From Glutamicibacter creatinolyticus (GTDB taxonomy: Bacteria > Actinomycetota > Actinomycetes > Actinomycetales > Micrococcaceae), in assembly GCF_006094275.1 (NCBI RefSeq), contig NZ_CP034412.1:868001-932000 (forward strand): a stretch of DNA of 64,000 bases, read 5' to 3'. Below, piece after piece: positions 25,203 to 34,508 of the stretch. Made by a program: the position numbers and the translations under genes. The notes beneath the pieces were generated by a model. The model worked only from the letters and a program-made list of their open reading frames with translations, did not search any database and had not been told where the DNA came from. Position 1 is the stretch's first letter. Each line of letters begins with the position of its first letter.

Positions 25203-25820
25203 CTAGCCTACCGGGGAAGTGAGGGCGGCGAGAGCCATCTGGGACAGCAGCGCCTTCAAACCGGACTTCTTGGTGCGCGGGTTGTGAACCGAATGTGACG
25301 TCGAGTTCAGCAGCCCGAAGACCGCATGGGCCCGGAAGCGATTGATTTGCGAGGTCGCGTTCGGGTGCAGCTTGCCCAGCTGGTCCGTCCACAACCCGAT
25401 GTAGGAGTTCTGCAGCTTGCGAACCAGCTGCAGCTCATTCTTGGGCAGCGACTTCAGGTCGCGGTCCTGCACCTGGATGATGTCCGGGCGCGAGAGCGAG
25501 AAGTCGGTGTGGAAATCCACCAGTCGGCCCAGCACCTCCAGCGGCTCACCGCCGGAACCCACCGCCTTCTGCCCGCCGTCGAGGATGTCCTTGGACATGT
25601 CCACCATCAGCGCGATCAACACGGCCTGCTTGCCGGAGAAATGCCGGTACACCGCCGGACCGGAAATCCCGCAGGCCGCCCCCAGATCCTCCAGTGACAC
25701 CCCGGCGTAGCCGTGCAGGGCAAAGAGCCGGGTGGCTTCGCGCAACAGGGACTCGCGCCGCTCGGCCTTGGCCCGCTCACGCTCGGTCGGCTCGCTCAGA
25801 TGCGGGTAGCTCTTGGCCAT
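25203..25820 (-). CDS. TetR-family regulator of acyl-CoA catabolism (probable)
   Basis: 205 residues from ATG 25818-25820, with AAGGGGG in front; an upstream in-frame start lacks such a site. The N-terminal TetR helix-turn-helix is plain (LREATRLFALHGYAGVSLEDLGAACGISGPAVYRHFSGKQAVL). The all-helical C-terminal half should bind a ligand, plausibly an acyl-CoA. It is divergent to the acyl-CoA dehydrogenase and MaoC genes, a pairing seen in actinobacterial short/branched-chain acyl-CoA operons. A perfect inverted repeat lies between them. Confidence 0.88.
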   Translation of the reverse strand: MAKSYPHLSEPTERERAKAERRESLLREATRLFALHGYAGVSLEDLGAACGISGPAVYRHFSGKQAVLIALMVDMSKDILDGGQKAVGSGGEPLEVLGRLVDFHTDFSLSRPDIIQVQDRDLKSLPKNELQLVRKLQNSYIGLWTDQLGKLHPNATSQINRFRAHAVFGLLNSTSHSVHNPRTKKSGLKALLSQMALAALTSPVG

Positions 25821-25892
25821 GTGAACGCCCCCTTGCACTCGTGGTTCGGCTAACGCTAGACAAGTGTGAACTGCGCCACTAGTCTCGAATTA

Positions 25893-25908
25893 GTTAATCA
25901 TTATTAAC
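25893..25908. promoter_or_regulatory. Probable TetR operator
   Basis: GTTAAT-CATT-ATTAAC, a perfect 16-bp inverted repeat in the 208-bp gap between the divergent TetR and acyl-CoA dehydrogenase genes. Its size and place fit a TetR-type operator. Confidence 0.65.
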
Positions 25909-26028
25909 CTTACGTGCTGTGCCGGGGCGACTCAACGCATTACGCACCGGCACCGCCAAGTCCCTCGCCGTCCCCGGGACCCACCGGCACCCGGGTGCGG
26001 CGCGGCCAAGCTGTGGAGGAAGACTCGC

Positions 26029-27183
26029 ATGTTGGAACACGAACTGGATGAGAGCTACCAGGACCTGGTGCAGGTAGTCCGCGAATTTGCCCGTGAGGTT
26101 GTTGCCCCGGTCAGCGCCCACCATGATGCCACCCACACCTTCCCGTATGAGGTTGTGGCGCAAATGGGGGAGCTGGGGCTGTTCGGGCTGCCCATCAGTG
26201 AGGACTACGGCGGCATGGGCGGGGACTACTTCGCCCTGGCCCTGGCGCTGGAGGAACTGGGGCGGGTGGACCAGTCGGTGGCCATCACCCTGGAAGCCGG
26301 GGTGTCCCTGGGCGCCATGCCGATCTACCGTTTTGGCTCCGAGGAGCAGAAGCAGCGCTGGCTGCCGGAACTGGCCGCCGGCACAAAGCTGGGCGGCTTT
26401 GGGCTGACCGAGCCGGGCGCCGGATCCGACGCCTCGGCCTCCAAGACCAAGGCCGTGCTGCAGGACGGGCAGTGGAAGATCAATGGGGCCAAGGAGTTCA
26501 TCACCAACTCCGGCACCGACATCACCTCGCACGTGAGCATCACTGCGGTCACCGGCCAGGACGCGAAGACCGGCGCCAAGGAAATCTCCGCGCTGATCGT
26601 GCCCAGCGGCACCCCCGGCTTCACCGTGGAGCCGGCCTACGACAAGGTCGGCTGGCGGGCGAGCGACACCCACCCGCTGAGCTTCAACGACGCGGTGGTT
26701 CCCGAGGAGAACCTGCTCGGCGAGCGCGGACGCGGCTACGCCTATTTCCTGGAGATCCTGGATGAGGGGCGCATCGCGATCGCGGCCCTGGCCACCGGCG
26801 CCGCCCAGGGGTGTCTGGACGAGGCCGTCGAGTACGCCAAGACCCGCACCACCTTCGGCACGGCGATCGGCAAGAACCAGGCGATCTCCTTCACCATCGC
26901 GCGCATGGCCTCCCGGGTGCACTCGGCCCGCCTGGCCTATTATGCGGCGGCGGCGAAGATGCTGGCCGGACAGGACTTCAAGATCGAGGCGGCGCATGCG
27001 AAGCTGATCGCCTCCGAGGCGGCCATGGACAATGCGCGTGATGCCACCCAGGTCTTCGGCGGCTACGGCTTCATCAACGAGTCGCTGGTGGCCCGGCACT
27101 ACCGGGATTCAAAGATCCTGGAAATCGGCGAGGGCACCACCGAGGTGCAGCTGATGCTGATCGCCCGCAGCCTGGGACTGTAG
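26029..27183 (+). CDS. Acyl-CoA dehydrogenase
   Basis: 384 residues, ATG 26029 with GGAGGAAG upstream. It has the three-part acyl-CoA dehydrogenase layout. The N-terminal helical domain holds PISEDYGGMGGDYFA, the middle beta domain FGLTEPGAGSDAS, and the C-terminal helical domain RTTFGTAIGKNQAI, QVFGGYGF and the catalytic glutamate region KILEIGEGTTEVQ. This placement of glutamate is that of short/medium and isobutyryl/methylbutyryl-CoA enzymes rather than isovaleryl-CoA dehydrogenase. It oxidises an acyl-CoA to the 2-enoyl-CoA with FAD. The MaoC gene follows after 13 bp. Confidence 0.92.
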   Translation: MLEHELDESYQDLVQVVREFAREVVAPVSAHHDATHTFPYEVVAQMGELGLFGLPISEDYGGMGGDYFALALALEELGRVDQSVAITLEAGVSLGAMPIYRFGSEEQKQRWLPELAAGTKLGGFGLTEPGAGSDASASKTKAVLQDGQWKINGAKEFITNSGTDITSHVSITAVTGQDAKTGAKEISALIVPSGTPGFTVEPAYDKVGWRASDTHPLSFNDAVVPEENLLGERGRGYAYFLEILDEGRIAIAALATGAAQGCLDEAVEYAKTRTTFGTAIGKNQAISFTIARMASRVHSARLAYYAAAAKMLAGQDFKIEAAHAKLIASEAAMDNARDATQVFGGYGFINESLVARHYRDSKILEIGEGTTEVQLMLIARSLGL

Positions 27184-27196
27184 GGCAGGGGCGCAG

Positions 27197-27688
27197 ATGA
27201 AGCGGATTGAGCAGCGCGGCCTGTATTTTGATGAGCTTCAGGAGGATGCGCTCTATGTGCATTCACCGGGACGGACCATGACCGAGACCGACAACGTCCT
27301 GTTCACGACCATGACCATGAACACCCAGGCGCTGCACCTGGATGAGGTGTTCGCCAGCGCCCAGCCGCTGGGCGGGCGGGTCATGAACTCGATGTTCACC
27401 CTGGCCACCATGGTGGGCCAGTCGGTGCCGCAGCTGACCCAGGGCACCATCGTGGGGCAGCTGGGACTGTCCGAGATCAACTTCCCGCACCCGCTCTACC
27501 CGGGGGACACGCTGTACACCGAGTCGAAAGTCATCAGCCTGCGCGAGAGCAAGTCGAAACCGGGGATGGGCATTGCCACGTTCGAGCACACGGGCAAGAA
27601 CCAGGACGGCGTGGTGGTGGCCACCGCCCGGCGCACCTGCCTGATGTTCACCCGGCAAGGGCACAGCGCGGCCGGGTCGGGGCAGTAG
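27197..27688 (+). CDS. MaoC-like hydratase
   Basis: 163 residues, ATG 27197. It has a single hot-dog domain with GRTMTETDNVLFTTMTMNTQALHLDE near the start, where the hydratase motif is degenerate but keeps the H-x-D, and PLYPGDTLYTESKVISLRES further on. MaoC proteins hydrate 2-enoyl-CoA or mesaconyl-type thioesters, so it can act directly on the product of the upstream dehydrogenase. It is the last gene of a two-gene operon controlled probably by the divergent TetR protein. The accompanying acyl-CoA carboxylase and CitE-like genes of larger actinobacterial clusters are absent here. Confidence 0.87.
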   Translation: MKRIEQRGLYFDELQEDALYVHSPGRTMTETDNVLFTTMTMNTQALHLDEVFASAQPLGGRVMNSMFTLATMVGQSVPQLTQGTIVGQLGLSEINFPHPLYPGDTLYTESKVISLRESKSKPGMGIATFEHTGKNQDGVVVATARRTCLMFTRQGHSAAGSGQ

Positions 27689-27723
27689 CCCGCGGCTGCA
27701 CGCAGGGTAAACCACGACGCTGC

Positions 27724-27758
27724 GCCGGCCCCGAACCCCAGGGTGGTTCGGGGCCGGC
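27724..27758. terminator. Hairpin between convergent genes
   Basis: GCCGGCCCCGAACC (27724-27737) and GGTTCGGGGCCGGC (27745-27758) are perfect complements. The hairpin sits between the convergent MaoC and SnoaL-like genes and could serve both, although no T-tract is present. Confidence 0.7.
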
Positions 27759-27767
27759 TACCCACGG

Positions 27768-28289
27768 CTAGCTCCCGCTCTTGGGGGAGAGGTTCTTATA
27801 GGACGCGGTGCGCAGGGTCCCGCCTTCGGCCACGTGGGTTTGCATCCCCGGGGCGCGGTCGGTGTTCTGGGCGCTGACCGCCCGCCAGATCTCACCGTCG
27901 CGTTCGGCCACGAAGCTGAAGATCCCGGTGCGGGCCCCGGCCTTCTGGCCGTGCTCGGTGTTCTGCCCGGTCACCTCCCACAGGGCGTGGACCACCGCAT
28001 GGTCCTGGCCCAGGGGGCGCACGCGCACCTCGATCAGCGTCATGAAGCTGTCGGCGAAGATCCGTTCAAACCCGTAGGCGTGCCGGTCCATGATGGTTTC
28101 GCGGTCGTTCCACCACAGGCCCACGACGTTCACGAAGTCCGCGTCCTTGGCAAAGACGGCCCCCAGGGCCTGGGCGTCCTTCTTGTTCCAGCCTTCGGCG
28201 AAGAGCTCGGGAATCTGCTGCGGGGTGCTGGCGTTCTTCACCGCCACTGCCTCGTCCGCCTGGTTGCCGTTGTTCGCCTGGTTCTCCAT
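27768..28289 (-). CDS. SgcJ/SnoaL-like (DUF4440-type) protein
   Basis: 173 residues from ATG 28287-28289 with AGGAGGG upstream. After a polar N-terminus (ENQANNGNQADEA) comes a compact NTF2-like domain: IPELFAEGWNKKDAQALGAVFAKDADFVNVVG, a WWNDRETI turn and a C-terminal half rich in beta strands. The pattern matches SgcJ/EcaC family proteins of unknown enzymatic role. No catalytic residues are certain. It is divergent to dxr with 193 bp between the starts. Confidence 0.8.
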   Translation of the reverse strand: MENQANNGNQADEAVAVKNASTPQQIPELFAEGWNKKDAQALGAVFAKDADFVNVVGLWWNDRETIMDRHAYGFERIFADSFMTLIEVRVRPLGQDHAVVHALWEVTGQNTEHGQKAGARTGIFSFVAERDGEIWRAVSAQNTDRAPGMQTHVAEGGTLRTASYKNLSPKSGS

Positions 28290-28446
28290 GAGCTGCTGCC
28301 CTCCTGCTGACGTTGCTGGGATCCGTGGCCGTCCGCCAGCAGCATATCGGTGCGCGCCAGCGGGGCGGGGGACCTGAGCCCAGAGTAGTGCGGCGCCCGC
28401 GCCCCAGGCGAGCCATCCGGTTCAGAATCACACCCCGGCCAGCTCT

Positions 28447-28482
28447 TTGGGCGCTCACAGCGTTCACGTCCATAATTGTTGG
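28447..28482 (+). promoter_or_regulatory. Promoter of a leaderless dxr transcript
   Basis: The -10 hexamer CATAAT at 28471-28476 ends 6 bases before the GTG start at 28483, and a -35-like TTGGGC (28447-28452) lies 18 bp upstream. Transcription would begin at or next to the start codon. No Shine-Dalgarno sequence is present. Confidence 0.6.
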
Positions 28483-29697
28483 GTGAGCACCGAATCTGTT
28501 TTTACCCCCGCCGGGCACCCGCGCCGCGTCACGCTGCTTGGATCCACCGGCTCCATCGGCAACCAGGGCCTGGACGTCATCGCCAAGGCCCCTGAACGCT
28601 TTTGCGTCGCCGCGCTCGCCGGAGGACGCAACCTCACCCTCCTGGCCCAGCAGGCCGTGGCCTTCCGCGCCGAACTGGTCGGGTGCGCGCTGCCCGACGT
28701 GGACGCCCTGGCCTCGGCGATCGCCCAGGCCGCCGAGGCCGCCGGGGCCAGCGGCTACCACCCGCAGCTGGTCGCCGGTGAGCAGGCGGCCACCACCGTG
28801 GCCGGGTATGAGCGTGCCGATGTGGTGCTCAACGGGATTACCGGGGCCATCGGGCTGAAGCCCACCCTGGCCGCACTTCAGGCCGGTCACCTGCTGGCGC
28901 TGGCCAACAAGGAATCCCTGATCATTGGCGGGCAGGTCGTCAAGGCCGCCGCCGCCCCCGGGCAGATCGCCCCGGTGGACTCCGAACACTCCGCCCTGGC
29001 CCAGGCCCTGCGTTCGGGCACCCCCGATGAGGTGGCCAAGCTGATCGTCACCGCGTCCGGGGGACCGTTCGTCGGCTACAGCCACGAACAGCTGCGCGAA
29101 GTCAGCCCCGAGCAGGCGCTGGCGCACCCGACCTGGGACATGGGCCGGGTGGTCACCACGAACTCGGCGACCATGGTCAACAAGGCGCTGGAGGTCATCG
29201 AGGCGCACCTGCTCTTTGACGTACCGCTGGAGCGGATCGAACCGGTTGTGCACCGCCAGTCGATCGTGCATTCCATGGTCCAGTTCATTGACGGTTCGGT
29301 GATCGCCCAGGCCTCCCCGCCGGACATGCGCCTGCCGATCGCGCTGGGCATGAACTGGCCGCACCGGGTTCCCGGGGCCGCGCAGGCCTGTGATTTCTCC
29401 ACCGCCGCCAGCTGGACGTTCGAGCCGCTGGATGAGCAGGTGTTCTCCGCGGTGCGCCTGGCCAAGCAGGCCGCGCAGGCCTCGGCCACGCACATGGCCG
29501 TGTACAACGCGGTGAACGAGGAAGCGGTGGACGCCTTCCACGACGGGCGCATCCGCTTCACCGACATCGTGGACACCATCGAACGGGCCCTGGAGGCCTA
29601 CCAGGCGCCGCAGCAGGCACCCAGCGCCGAGCTGGTGCTGGACACCGACCGCTGGGCGCGGTCCTTCGCCGGGAACTTCATCAAGGAGCTGGCATGA
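28483..29697 (+). CDS. dxr: 1-deoxy-D-xylulose 5-phosphate reductoisomerase
   Basis: 404 residues with GTG 28483. It catalyses NADPH-dependent formation of 2-C-methyl-D-erythritol 4-phosphate in the MEP isoprenoid pathway. The NADPH-binding motif [16 protein letters not shown] opens the protein. [31 protein letters not shown], and [28 protein letters not shown] carry the metal and substrate residues. The start is likely leaderless. The stop overlaps the site-2 protease start by ATGA. The third MEP gene, ispG, follows ~8 kb downstream; in many Actinobacteria it is close behind the protease. Confidence 0.95.
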   Translation: MSTESVFTPAGHPRRVTLLGSTGSIGNQGLDVIAKAPERFCVAALAGGRNLTLLAQQAVAFRAELVGCALPDVDALASAIAQAAEAAGASGYHPQLVAGEQAATTVAGYERADVVLNGITGAIGLKPTLAALQAGHLLALANKESLIIGGQVVKAAAAPGQIAPVDSEHSALAQALRSGTPDEVAKLIVTASGGPFVGYSHEQLREVSPEQALAHPTWDMGRVVTTNSATMVNKALEVIEAHLLFDVPLERIEPVVHRQSIVHSMVQFIDGSVIAQASPPDMRLPIALGMNWPHRVPGAAQACDFSTAASWTFEPLDEQVFSAVRLAKQAAQASATHMAVYNAVNEEAVDAFHDGRIRFTDIVDTIERALEAYQAPQQAPSAELVLDTDRWARSFAGNFIKELA

Positions 29698-31034
29698 ACA
29701 CACTCATGTTCATTGGCGGGGTGCTGGTCATGGTGGTGGCGATCGCCGCCTCGATCGCCCTGCACGAGGTGGGGCACCTGCTGCCGGCCAAGAAGTTCGG
29801 GTTGCGGGTTCCGCAGTACATGATCGGCTTTGGCAAGACCCTGTTCTCCTTCGAGCGCGGGGAAACCGAGTATGGTCTCAAGGCGATCCCGCTGGGCGGC
29901 TACGTGTCCATGGTGGGCATGTACCCGCCGCGCGCCCAGGCCGTGGCGGGCAAGAAGCCAGGGCTGATGACCCGCGCGTTCGGGCAGCTGATCGATGATG
30001 CACGCTCCCAGGCCAACGAGCAGGTGGTGGACACCGACGCGGGCCGGATGTTCTACCAGCTGCCGATCCACAAGCGGATCATCATCATGCTCGGCGGTCC
30101 GCTGGTGAACCTGGTGATCGGCTTCGTGATGATCGCGATCGTGGTGATGGGCTTCGGGGTCTCCACCGCCACCACCACGGTGTCCGAGGTGTACCAGTGC
30201 ATGGCCACCGCGCAGAACGCCGACGAGGCCCAGTGCGGTGCCAACGACCGGTCCGCCCCGGCCTACGCGGCCGGGCTGCGTCCGGGGGACACCATCACCT
30301 CGGTCAACGGCCAGCCGGTGGCCCACGATGAATGGTACGAGTTGACCGGGGTGATCCGCGAGCACCCGGGCCAGAGCATCGCCCTGGAGTATGAGCGGGA
30401 CGGGACCAGCCACAGCACCACGCTGTCCCCCTACTTGACCGAGCGTCCGCAGCTGGATCCCAACGGCTACCCGGTGAGCGGGGATGACGGCAAGGTGCTC
30501 ACCGAGCAGGTGGGGTTCGTGGGGATGAGCTCCAGTGTCCAGAACCTGCCCCAGCCGCTCAGCGCGGTGCCGGCAGTGGTGGGCAACCAGCTGAAGCAGA
30601 TCGGCAACGTCATCCTGCACCTGCCCCAGCGCCTGGTGGATGTGGCGCAGGCGGCCTTTGGCACCGAGGAACGCGACCCGAACGGGCCGGTGTCCGTGGT
30701 CGGGGTGGGCCGGATCGCCGGGGAAATCAACGCCTCGGACCAGTTGGGGCTGCAGGACAAGGTCGCCTCACTGATCTCGCTGATTGGCGGGCTGAACCTG
30801 GCGTTGTTCGCCTTCAACCTGATCCCGCTGCTGCCCCTGGATGGCGGGCACGTGGCCGGGGCGCTGTTCGAAGGGCTCAAGCGCTTCTTCGCCCGGCTGC
30901 GCGGGCAGAAGGACGTGGCCCCGGTGGACACGCTGAAGCTGTTGCCGCTGACCTACGTGGTGGTGGTGGGCATGATGATCATGGGCGGGCTCTTAATATA
31001 CGCGGACATCTTCAAACCCATCCAGATCTTCTAG
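29694..31034 (+). CDS. Site-2 membrane metalloprotease (RseP/Rip1 type)
   Basis: 446 residues. The zinc-binding HEVGH at residues 24-28 lies in the first membrane helix and LLPLDGGH near residue 380 supplies the third ligand. A PDZ domain lies between (about 150-270, [18 protein letters not shown]). Site-2 proteases cut anti-sigma factors inside the membrane and release sigma factors (Rip1 in Mycobacterium, RseP in E. coli). The gene is translationally coupled to dxr, as in many Actinobacteria. The target anti-sigma factor is not in this window. Confidence 0.93.
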   Translation: MNTLMFIGGVLVMVVAIAASIALHEVGHLLPAKKFGLRVPQYMIGFGKTLFSFERGETEYGLKAIPLGGYVSMVGMYPPRAQAVAGKKPGLMTRAFGQLIDDARSQANEQVVDTDAGRMFYQLPIHKRIIIMLGGPLVNLVIGFVMIAIVVMGFGVSTATTTVSEVYQCMATAQNADEAQCGANDRSAPAYAAGLRPGDTITSVNGQPVAHDEWYELTGVIREHPGQSIALEYERDGTSHSTTLSPYLTERPQLDPNGYPVSGDDGKVLTEQVGFVGMSSSVQNLPQPLSAVPAVVGNQLKQIGNVILHLPQRLVDVAQAAFGTEERDPNGPVSVVGVGRIAGEINASDQLGLQDKVASLISLIGGLNLALFAFNLIPLLPLDGGHVAGALFEGLKRFFARLRGQKDVAPVDTLKLLPLTYVVVVGMMIMGGLLIYADIFKPIQIF

Positions 31035-31046
31035 GCGCCGTGCCGC

Positions 31047-31058
31047 TACGCTGAAACC
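31047..31058 (+). promoter_or_regulatory. -10 element of a leaderless YciI-family gene
   Basis: TACGCT at 31047-31052 is followed by 6 bases (GAAACC) and the ATG at 31059. There is no ribosome-binding site, a layout typical of actinobacterial leaderless mRNAs. Confidence 0.5.
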
Positions 31059-31361
31059 ATGAAAGTTTTTGCCGTTGAATACGTGTACGCCGAAGATTCC
31101 GAAGAACTGCGCAATGAGCACCGCCCGACCCACCGCGGGTACCTGTCCGAATTCCTTGAATCCGACGGTCCGGTGCAGCTGCTGGCCTCCGGGCCGTGCC
31201 CGATCACCGATGGGGCGCTGCTGATCATGCGCGCCGAGTCGGAAGAGGCGCTGCGCAAGGTGCTGGATGAGGATCCGTTCAACAAGACCGGCGCCCTGGA
31301 CAAGACCGTGATCACCCAGTGGAATCCGGTTACCGGCCTGCTGAAGGAATACTCCTCGTAG
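31059..31361 (+). CDS. YciI-family protein
   Basis: 100 residues, ATG 31059. It is a small ferredoxin-like alpha-beta protein: KVFAVEYVYAEDSEELRNEHRPTHRGYLSEF, then PVQLLASGPCPITDGALLIMRAESEEAL and LDEDPFNKTGALDKTVITQWNPV. The conserved H of the RPxHRxY segment and the D in DEDPF are the proposed active-site residues of YciI proteins. The cellular role is unknown; some relatives are dehalogenases or stress enzymes. It stands 24 bp after the protease gene and starts the accessory block that separates dxr-rip from ispG. Confidence 0.87.
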   Translation: MKVFAVEYVYAEDSEELRNEHRPTHRGYLSEFLESDGPVQLLASGPCPITDGALLIMRAESEEALRKVLDEDPFNKTGALDKTVITQWNPVTGLLKEYSS

Positions 31362-31627
31362 GCCACAATCCTGCCTTTCCGGTGAACCGCTGGGTGCCTG
31401 GCGCACAGGTGCGGGAAATTCCCGGCCCATCAGCAATGGTGGGCCGGGAGTCCTGTTTTAACGCCCCCGCACCCCAGGGGGAACAGCCGATGCGGGTTAG
31501 GTGGGAAAACACCGTGAAATCCTCCCGGTGGTTGGCCGGGTCCGGGCTGCCCGGTAGCGTGCGGAGCACAGAAGGGCGCATCGGCACCACCGGTGCGCCC
31601 CGGACCGACCGCGGAGGACCACCGGCC

Positions 31628-32134
31628 ATGGCCACTGACATGCGCATCGATCAGGACAAACTGCATCAGTACCTCAGCGAGCACCTCTTGGGCTCCCGCT
31701 CCGGGCTGGAACACTTCAAGGCAGCCGTCGAAACATGGCAGGGCACGGCCAATGAACAGCGTCTGATCTCCCTGGAGAATCAGGTGCACGCCGACCAGGA
31801 GGACCTGAAGCGGATCATTGCCCAGCTGGGTTTCGAAGAGCACAAGGCCTTGAAACTCTTTGCCCCTCTCGCCTGGATCGTGGGGCGCTTTAACCCGTTC
31901 AACCCCTCCCGCATGCGACGGCTCTCGCTGGCTCAGGTGCAGCTGGATGTGCTGACCGGCCTGCTGAACGCCAAGCTGCGCATGTGGCGAACCCTGGAGC
32001 TAATGGTCCCCGAGGAGCCGCGGCTGGATCCGGAACTGCTGGCGGACCTGGCCCGGCGGGCCGAGGACCAGATCAGTCAACTGTGCGATATCAGCAATGA
32101 CTCCTGGAAGGACCGCTTCATCGACAAGGGCTAG
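31628..32134 (+). CDS. Conserved hypothetical cytosolic helical protein
   Basis: 168 residues from ATG 31628, chosen because GGAGG at 31613-31617 precedes it; the frame is open for 300 bp upstream, but with poor codon use. It looks all-helical: HQYLSEHLLGSRSGLEHFKAA, LENQVHADQEDLKRIIAQLGF, and a basic-hydrophobic segment PLAWIVGRFNPFNPSRMRR that may touch the membrane. The general pattern recalls DUF892/ferritin-like bundles, but I do not recognise the family. A 266-bp gap precedes it and 72 bp follow before the oxidoreductase. Confidence 0.75.
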   Translation: MATDMRIDQDKLHQYLSEHLLGSRSGLEHFKAAVETWQGTANEQRLISLENQVHADQEDLKRIIAQLGFEEHKALKLFAPLAWIVGRFNPFNPSRMRRLSLAQVQLDVLTGLLNAKLRMWRTLELMVPEEPRLDPELLADLARRAEDQISQLCDISNDSWKDRFIDKG

Positions 32135-32206
32135 GAGCACAGCCGAGCAGGAAGCCGACCGTCCCGGTCAGGGGCGGTAAAGAACAGGAGCAGGGGAGAA
32201 CGAGCA

Positions 32207-33634
32207 ATGGTGTTGCGTGCGAACGTGGTGGGTTCTGGACCCAATGGCCTGACCGCTGCGGCGGTGCTGGCCGAGCACGGGGTGCAGGTGCAGCTTTTCG
32301 AGCGCAACGCCGTGGTTGGCGGTGCCGCCGCCTCGGGCCACACCCTGGGTGATGATGTCACCGTCGACCTGGGCGCGGCGGCGCACCCCTTCGCCTACGG
32401 CAGCCCGGCATTCGCGCATCTGGGACTGACCGAGGCGGGGCTGGAGTGGGCGTTCCACGACTACCCGCTGGCCCACCCGCTGGACGGGGCCGACTCGGTG
32501 CTCCTGCACCGGGGCATGGAGGCCACGGTGCAGCAGTTCCCCCAGGATGCGCGGGCCTGGCGGGTACTGCATTCCCCGTTCGTGCGCCGCCCTGCCGAGA
32601 TCCTGCGCAACGCCACCAGCCCGCTGACCCGCATCCCGCCACACCCGGTGCTGATGGCCGGATTCGGGATGCGTGCACTGGTGCCCACCGCGCTGCTCGG
32701 CCCGGCACTGTTCCGCAGCCGCCAGGCCCGGGCCCTGTTCGCCGGGGCCAGCGCCCACTCCATGCTGCCCATGGAGCACCCCTTCACCTCCGGGTTCGGA
32801 GTCCTGTTCGGTGCGCTGGGCCAGACCTGGGGCTGGCCGGTGGCACGCGGCGGCACCGGATCCATTGCCGCGGCGCTGGAACGGGTCGTCCGCCAGCGCG
32901 GGGTGCAGATCCACACCCAAGTACCCATCCAGGACCTGGATGAGCTGCCTCCGGCCGAACTAAACCTGCTGGACATCACCCCGCGCCAGGTCCTGCAGCT
33001 GGCCGGGGACCGGCTCTCGGCCCGATACCGCACCCAGCTGGGGCGCTGGCGCTACGGCACCGCCGCCCACAAGGTCGATTACCTGCTGGACGGCCCGGTA
33101 CCGTGGCGGGATCCACGCACCGCCAATGCCGGCACCGTGCACGTGGTGGGCAATGCCGAGGAACTGGTCGCGGCCGAACGCGAGGTCGCCCGGGGTCGGC
33201 TGCCCGAGCGCCCGTTTGTCATGGTGGTCCAGCCGTCCTCCGCCGACGCCTCGCGGGCCCCGGCCGGAAAGCACGTGGTGTGGGCCTATGCCCACGTGCC
33301 GCAGGGCTACCAGGGCCCGGCCGGGGAGAAGATTGATGAGCAGATTGAACGCTTCGCCCCCGGCTTCCGGGATCGCGTCCTGCGCCGGGTGGAAACGGAC
33401 CCGACCGCACTGGAGGCCTGGAACCCGAACCTGGTGGGCGGGGACATCGGCGGCGGTGCACTGAACGGGCTGCAGCAGTTCCTGCGGCCCACCGCGTCCC
33501 TGACCCCGTACCGGCTTGGGGTGCCCGGGCTGTACCTGTGCTCCTCCTCCACCCCACCGGGCGGGGGAGTGCACGGCATGGCCGGATGGCATGCGGCGCG
33601 TCAGGCGCTGAAGGATTCCGGGATCCGGGTCTGA
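32207..33634 (+). CDS. FAD-dependent oxidoreductase, phytoene desaturase/PYROXD2-like
   Basis: 475 residues, ATG 32207. The N-terminal dinucleotide-binding motif GSGPNGLTAAAVLAEHGV with the acidic end of the second strand (LFERNAVVGGAA) and the C-terminal FAD motif (PGLYLCSSSTPPGGGVHGM) define the amine oxidase/phytoene desaturase superfamily. It resembles PYROXD2-type proteins rather than true carotenoid desaturases, and no phytoene synthase gene is present. Substrate unknown. The gene converges with ctaG (44 bp between stops). Confidence 0.87.
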   Translation: MVLRANVVGSGPNGLTAAAVLAEHGVQVQLFERNAVVGGAAASGHTLGDDVTVDLGAAAHPFAYGSPAFAHLGLTEAGLEWAFHDYPLAHPLDGADSVLLHRGMEATVQQFPQDARAWRVLHSPFVRRPAEILRNATSPLTRIPPHPVLMAGFGMRALVPTALLGPALFRSRQARALFAGASAHSMLPMEHPFTSGFGVLFGALGQTWGWPVARGGTGSIAAALERVVRQRGVQIHTQVPIQDLDELPPAELNLLDITPRQVLQLAGDRLSARYRTQLGRWRYGTAAHKVDYLLDGPVPWRDPRTANAGTVHVVGNAEELVAAEREVARGRLPERPFVMVVQPSSADASRAPAGKHVVWAYAHVPQGYQGPAGEKIDEQIERFAPGFRDRVLRRVETDPTALEAWNPNLVGGDIGGGALNGLQQFLRPTASLTPYRLGVPGLYLCSSSTPPGGGVHGMAGWHAARQALKDSGIRV

Positions 33635-33678
33635 AGCGGCAGGCCTGATCGGGACAGGAGACAGGGGCAGAGGGGCCT

Positions 33679-34500
33679 TCAGACCGTGTCCGCGGCCGGC
33701 CGGCCCCCGGGCCTGGGACGGGTCGCGGCGTACCAGCCGATAAACAGCAGCACGATCAGGCCAACGTCCACCGCATCCCCGCCGTAGTACATCAGCTGGG
33801 CCCCAGCCCGCCCATCCGCGGCCTCCACTCCGACGGGCGGATGCGCGTACAACCACTTCGCCAGAATTGCATGGGCCGCGATGAAGCTGACCAGCACCGT
33901 GGCCCGCATCCGGAACGAGGCCCGGTGCGGATCCGGATCTCCGCCAACCACGGAGGCGGTGAACACGTACCCGGCCAGGAAGATGTGCACGTGAACCACC
34001 GCATGGAGCAGCACCGAGGAATGCATGAGGTGATACAGGTCCGTGGTGTAGAGAAGCCACAGCCCGCCGGCGTTCAGGATGCCGGCAACGAACGGATGGG
34101 TGAGCACCCGAATCGGGGCCGAGCGCAGCAGCCGGGTCACTGCCCGCGCCTGCCTCACCGGCAGGGCGCGCAGGGCCAGCGTGATCGGGCGGGCCAGCAC
34201 CAGCAGCAGCGGGGCGAGCATGCCCAGCAGCAGGTGCCCGAACATGTGGGCGGTAAAACTGGTGTGGGCGGCCGTCGCCACCGGTCCAGCCAGCCCGGCC
34301 GCGGCACACAATAGCCCCGCATACCAGGCGAGCGTGCGGGGCGCCGGCCAGCGGCCGCGGTTCCGGGAGGTGATCAGCCCCGCCGCGTAACCGAACGCAG
34401 CTGCCGCCAACAGCAACACGGCCACAACCTCAAACACCTGCCAGCCCAGGGGCTGGTGGCCATGGGCTGCCAACAGGGCGGCATGGTGGGTATGTCCCAT
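33679..34500 (-). CDS. CtaG-type cytochrome c oxidase assembly membrane protein
   Basis: 273 residues from ATG 34498-34500 with AGGCGG in front. A His-rich N-terminus (MGHTHHAALLAAHGHQ) precedes about seven membrane segments with many conserved histidines (AAHTSFTAHMFGHLLLGMLAPLLL, HLMHSSVLLHAVVHVHIFLAGY). This is the caa3-type CtaG family (PF09678), linked to copper insertion in heme-copper oxidases. It lies 8 bp downstream of the DUF2243 gene and is surely co-transcribed with it, a common pairing. No oxidase genes are near. Confidence 0.88.
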   Translation of the reverse strand: MGHTHHAALLAAHGHQPLGWQVFEVVAVLLLAAAAFGYAAGLITSRNRGRWPAPRTLAWYAGLLCAAAGLAGPVATAAHTSFTAHMFGHLLLGMLAPLLLVLARPITLALRALPVRQARAVTRLLRSAPIRVLTHPFVAGILNAGGLWLLYTTDLYHLMHSSVLLHAVVHVHIFLAGYVFTASVVGGDPDPHRASFRMRATVLVSFIAAHAILAKWLYAHPPVGVEAADGRAGAQLMYYGGDAVDVGLIVLLFIGWYAATRPRPGGRPAADTV

Positions 34501-34508
34501 GAAACCGC

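Noticed and set aside
32207-33634. Carotenoid phytoene desaturase
   Set aside because: FAD motifs fit, but no carotenoid synthase gene is near and the sequence is closer to PYROXD2-type oxidoreductases.
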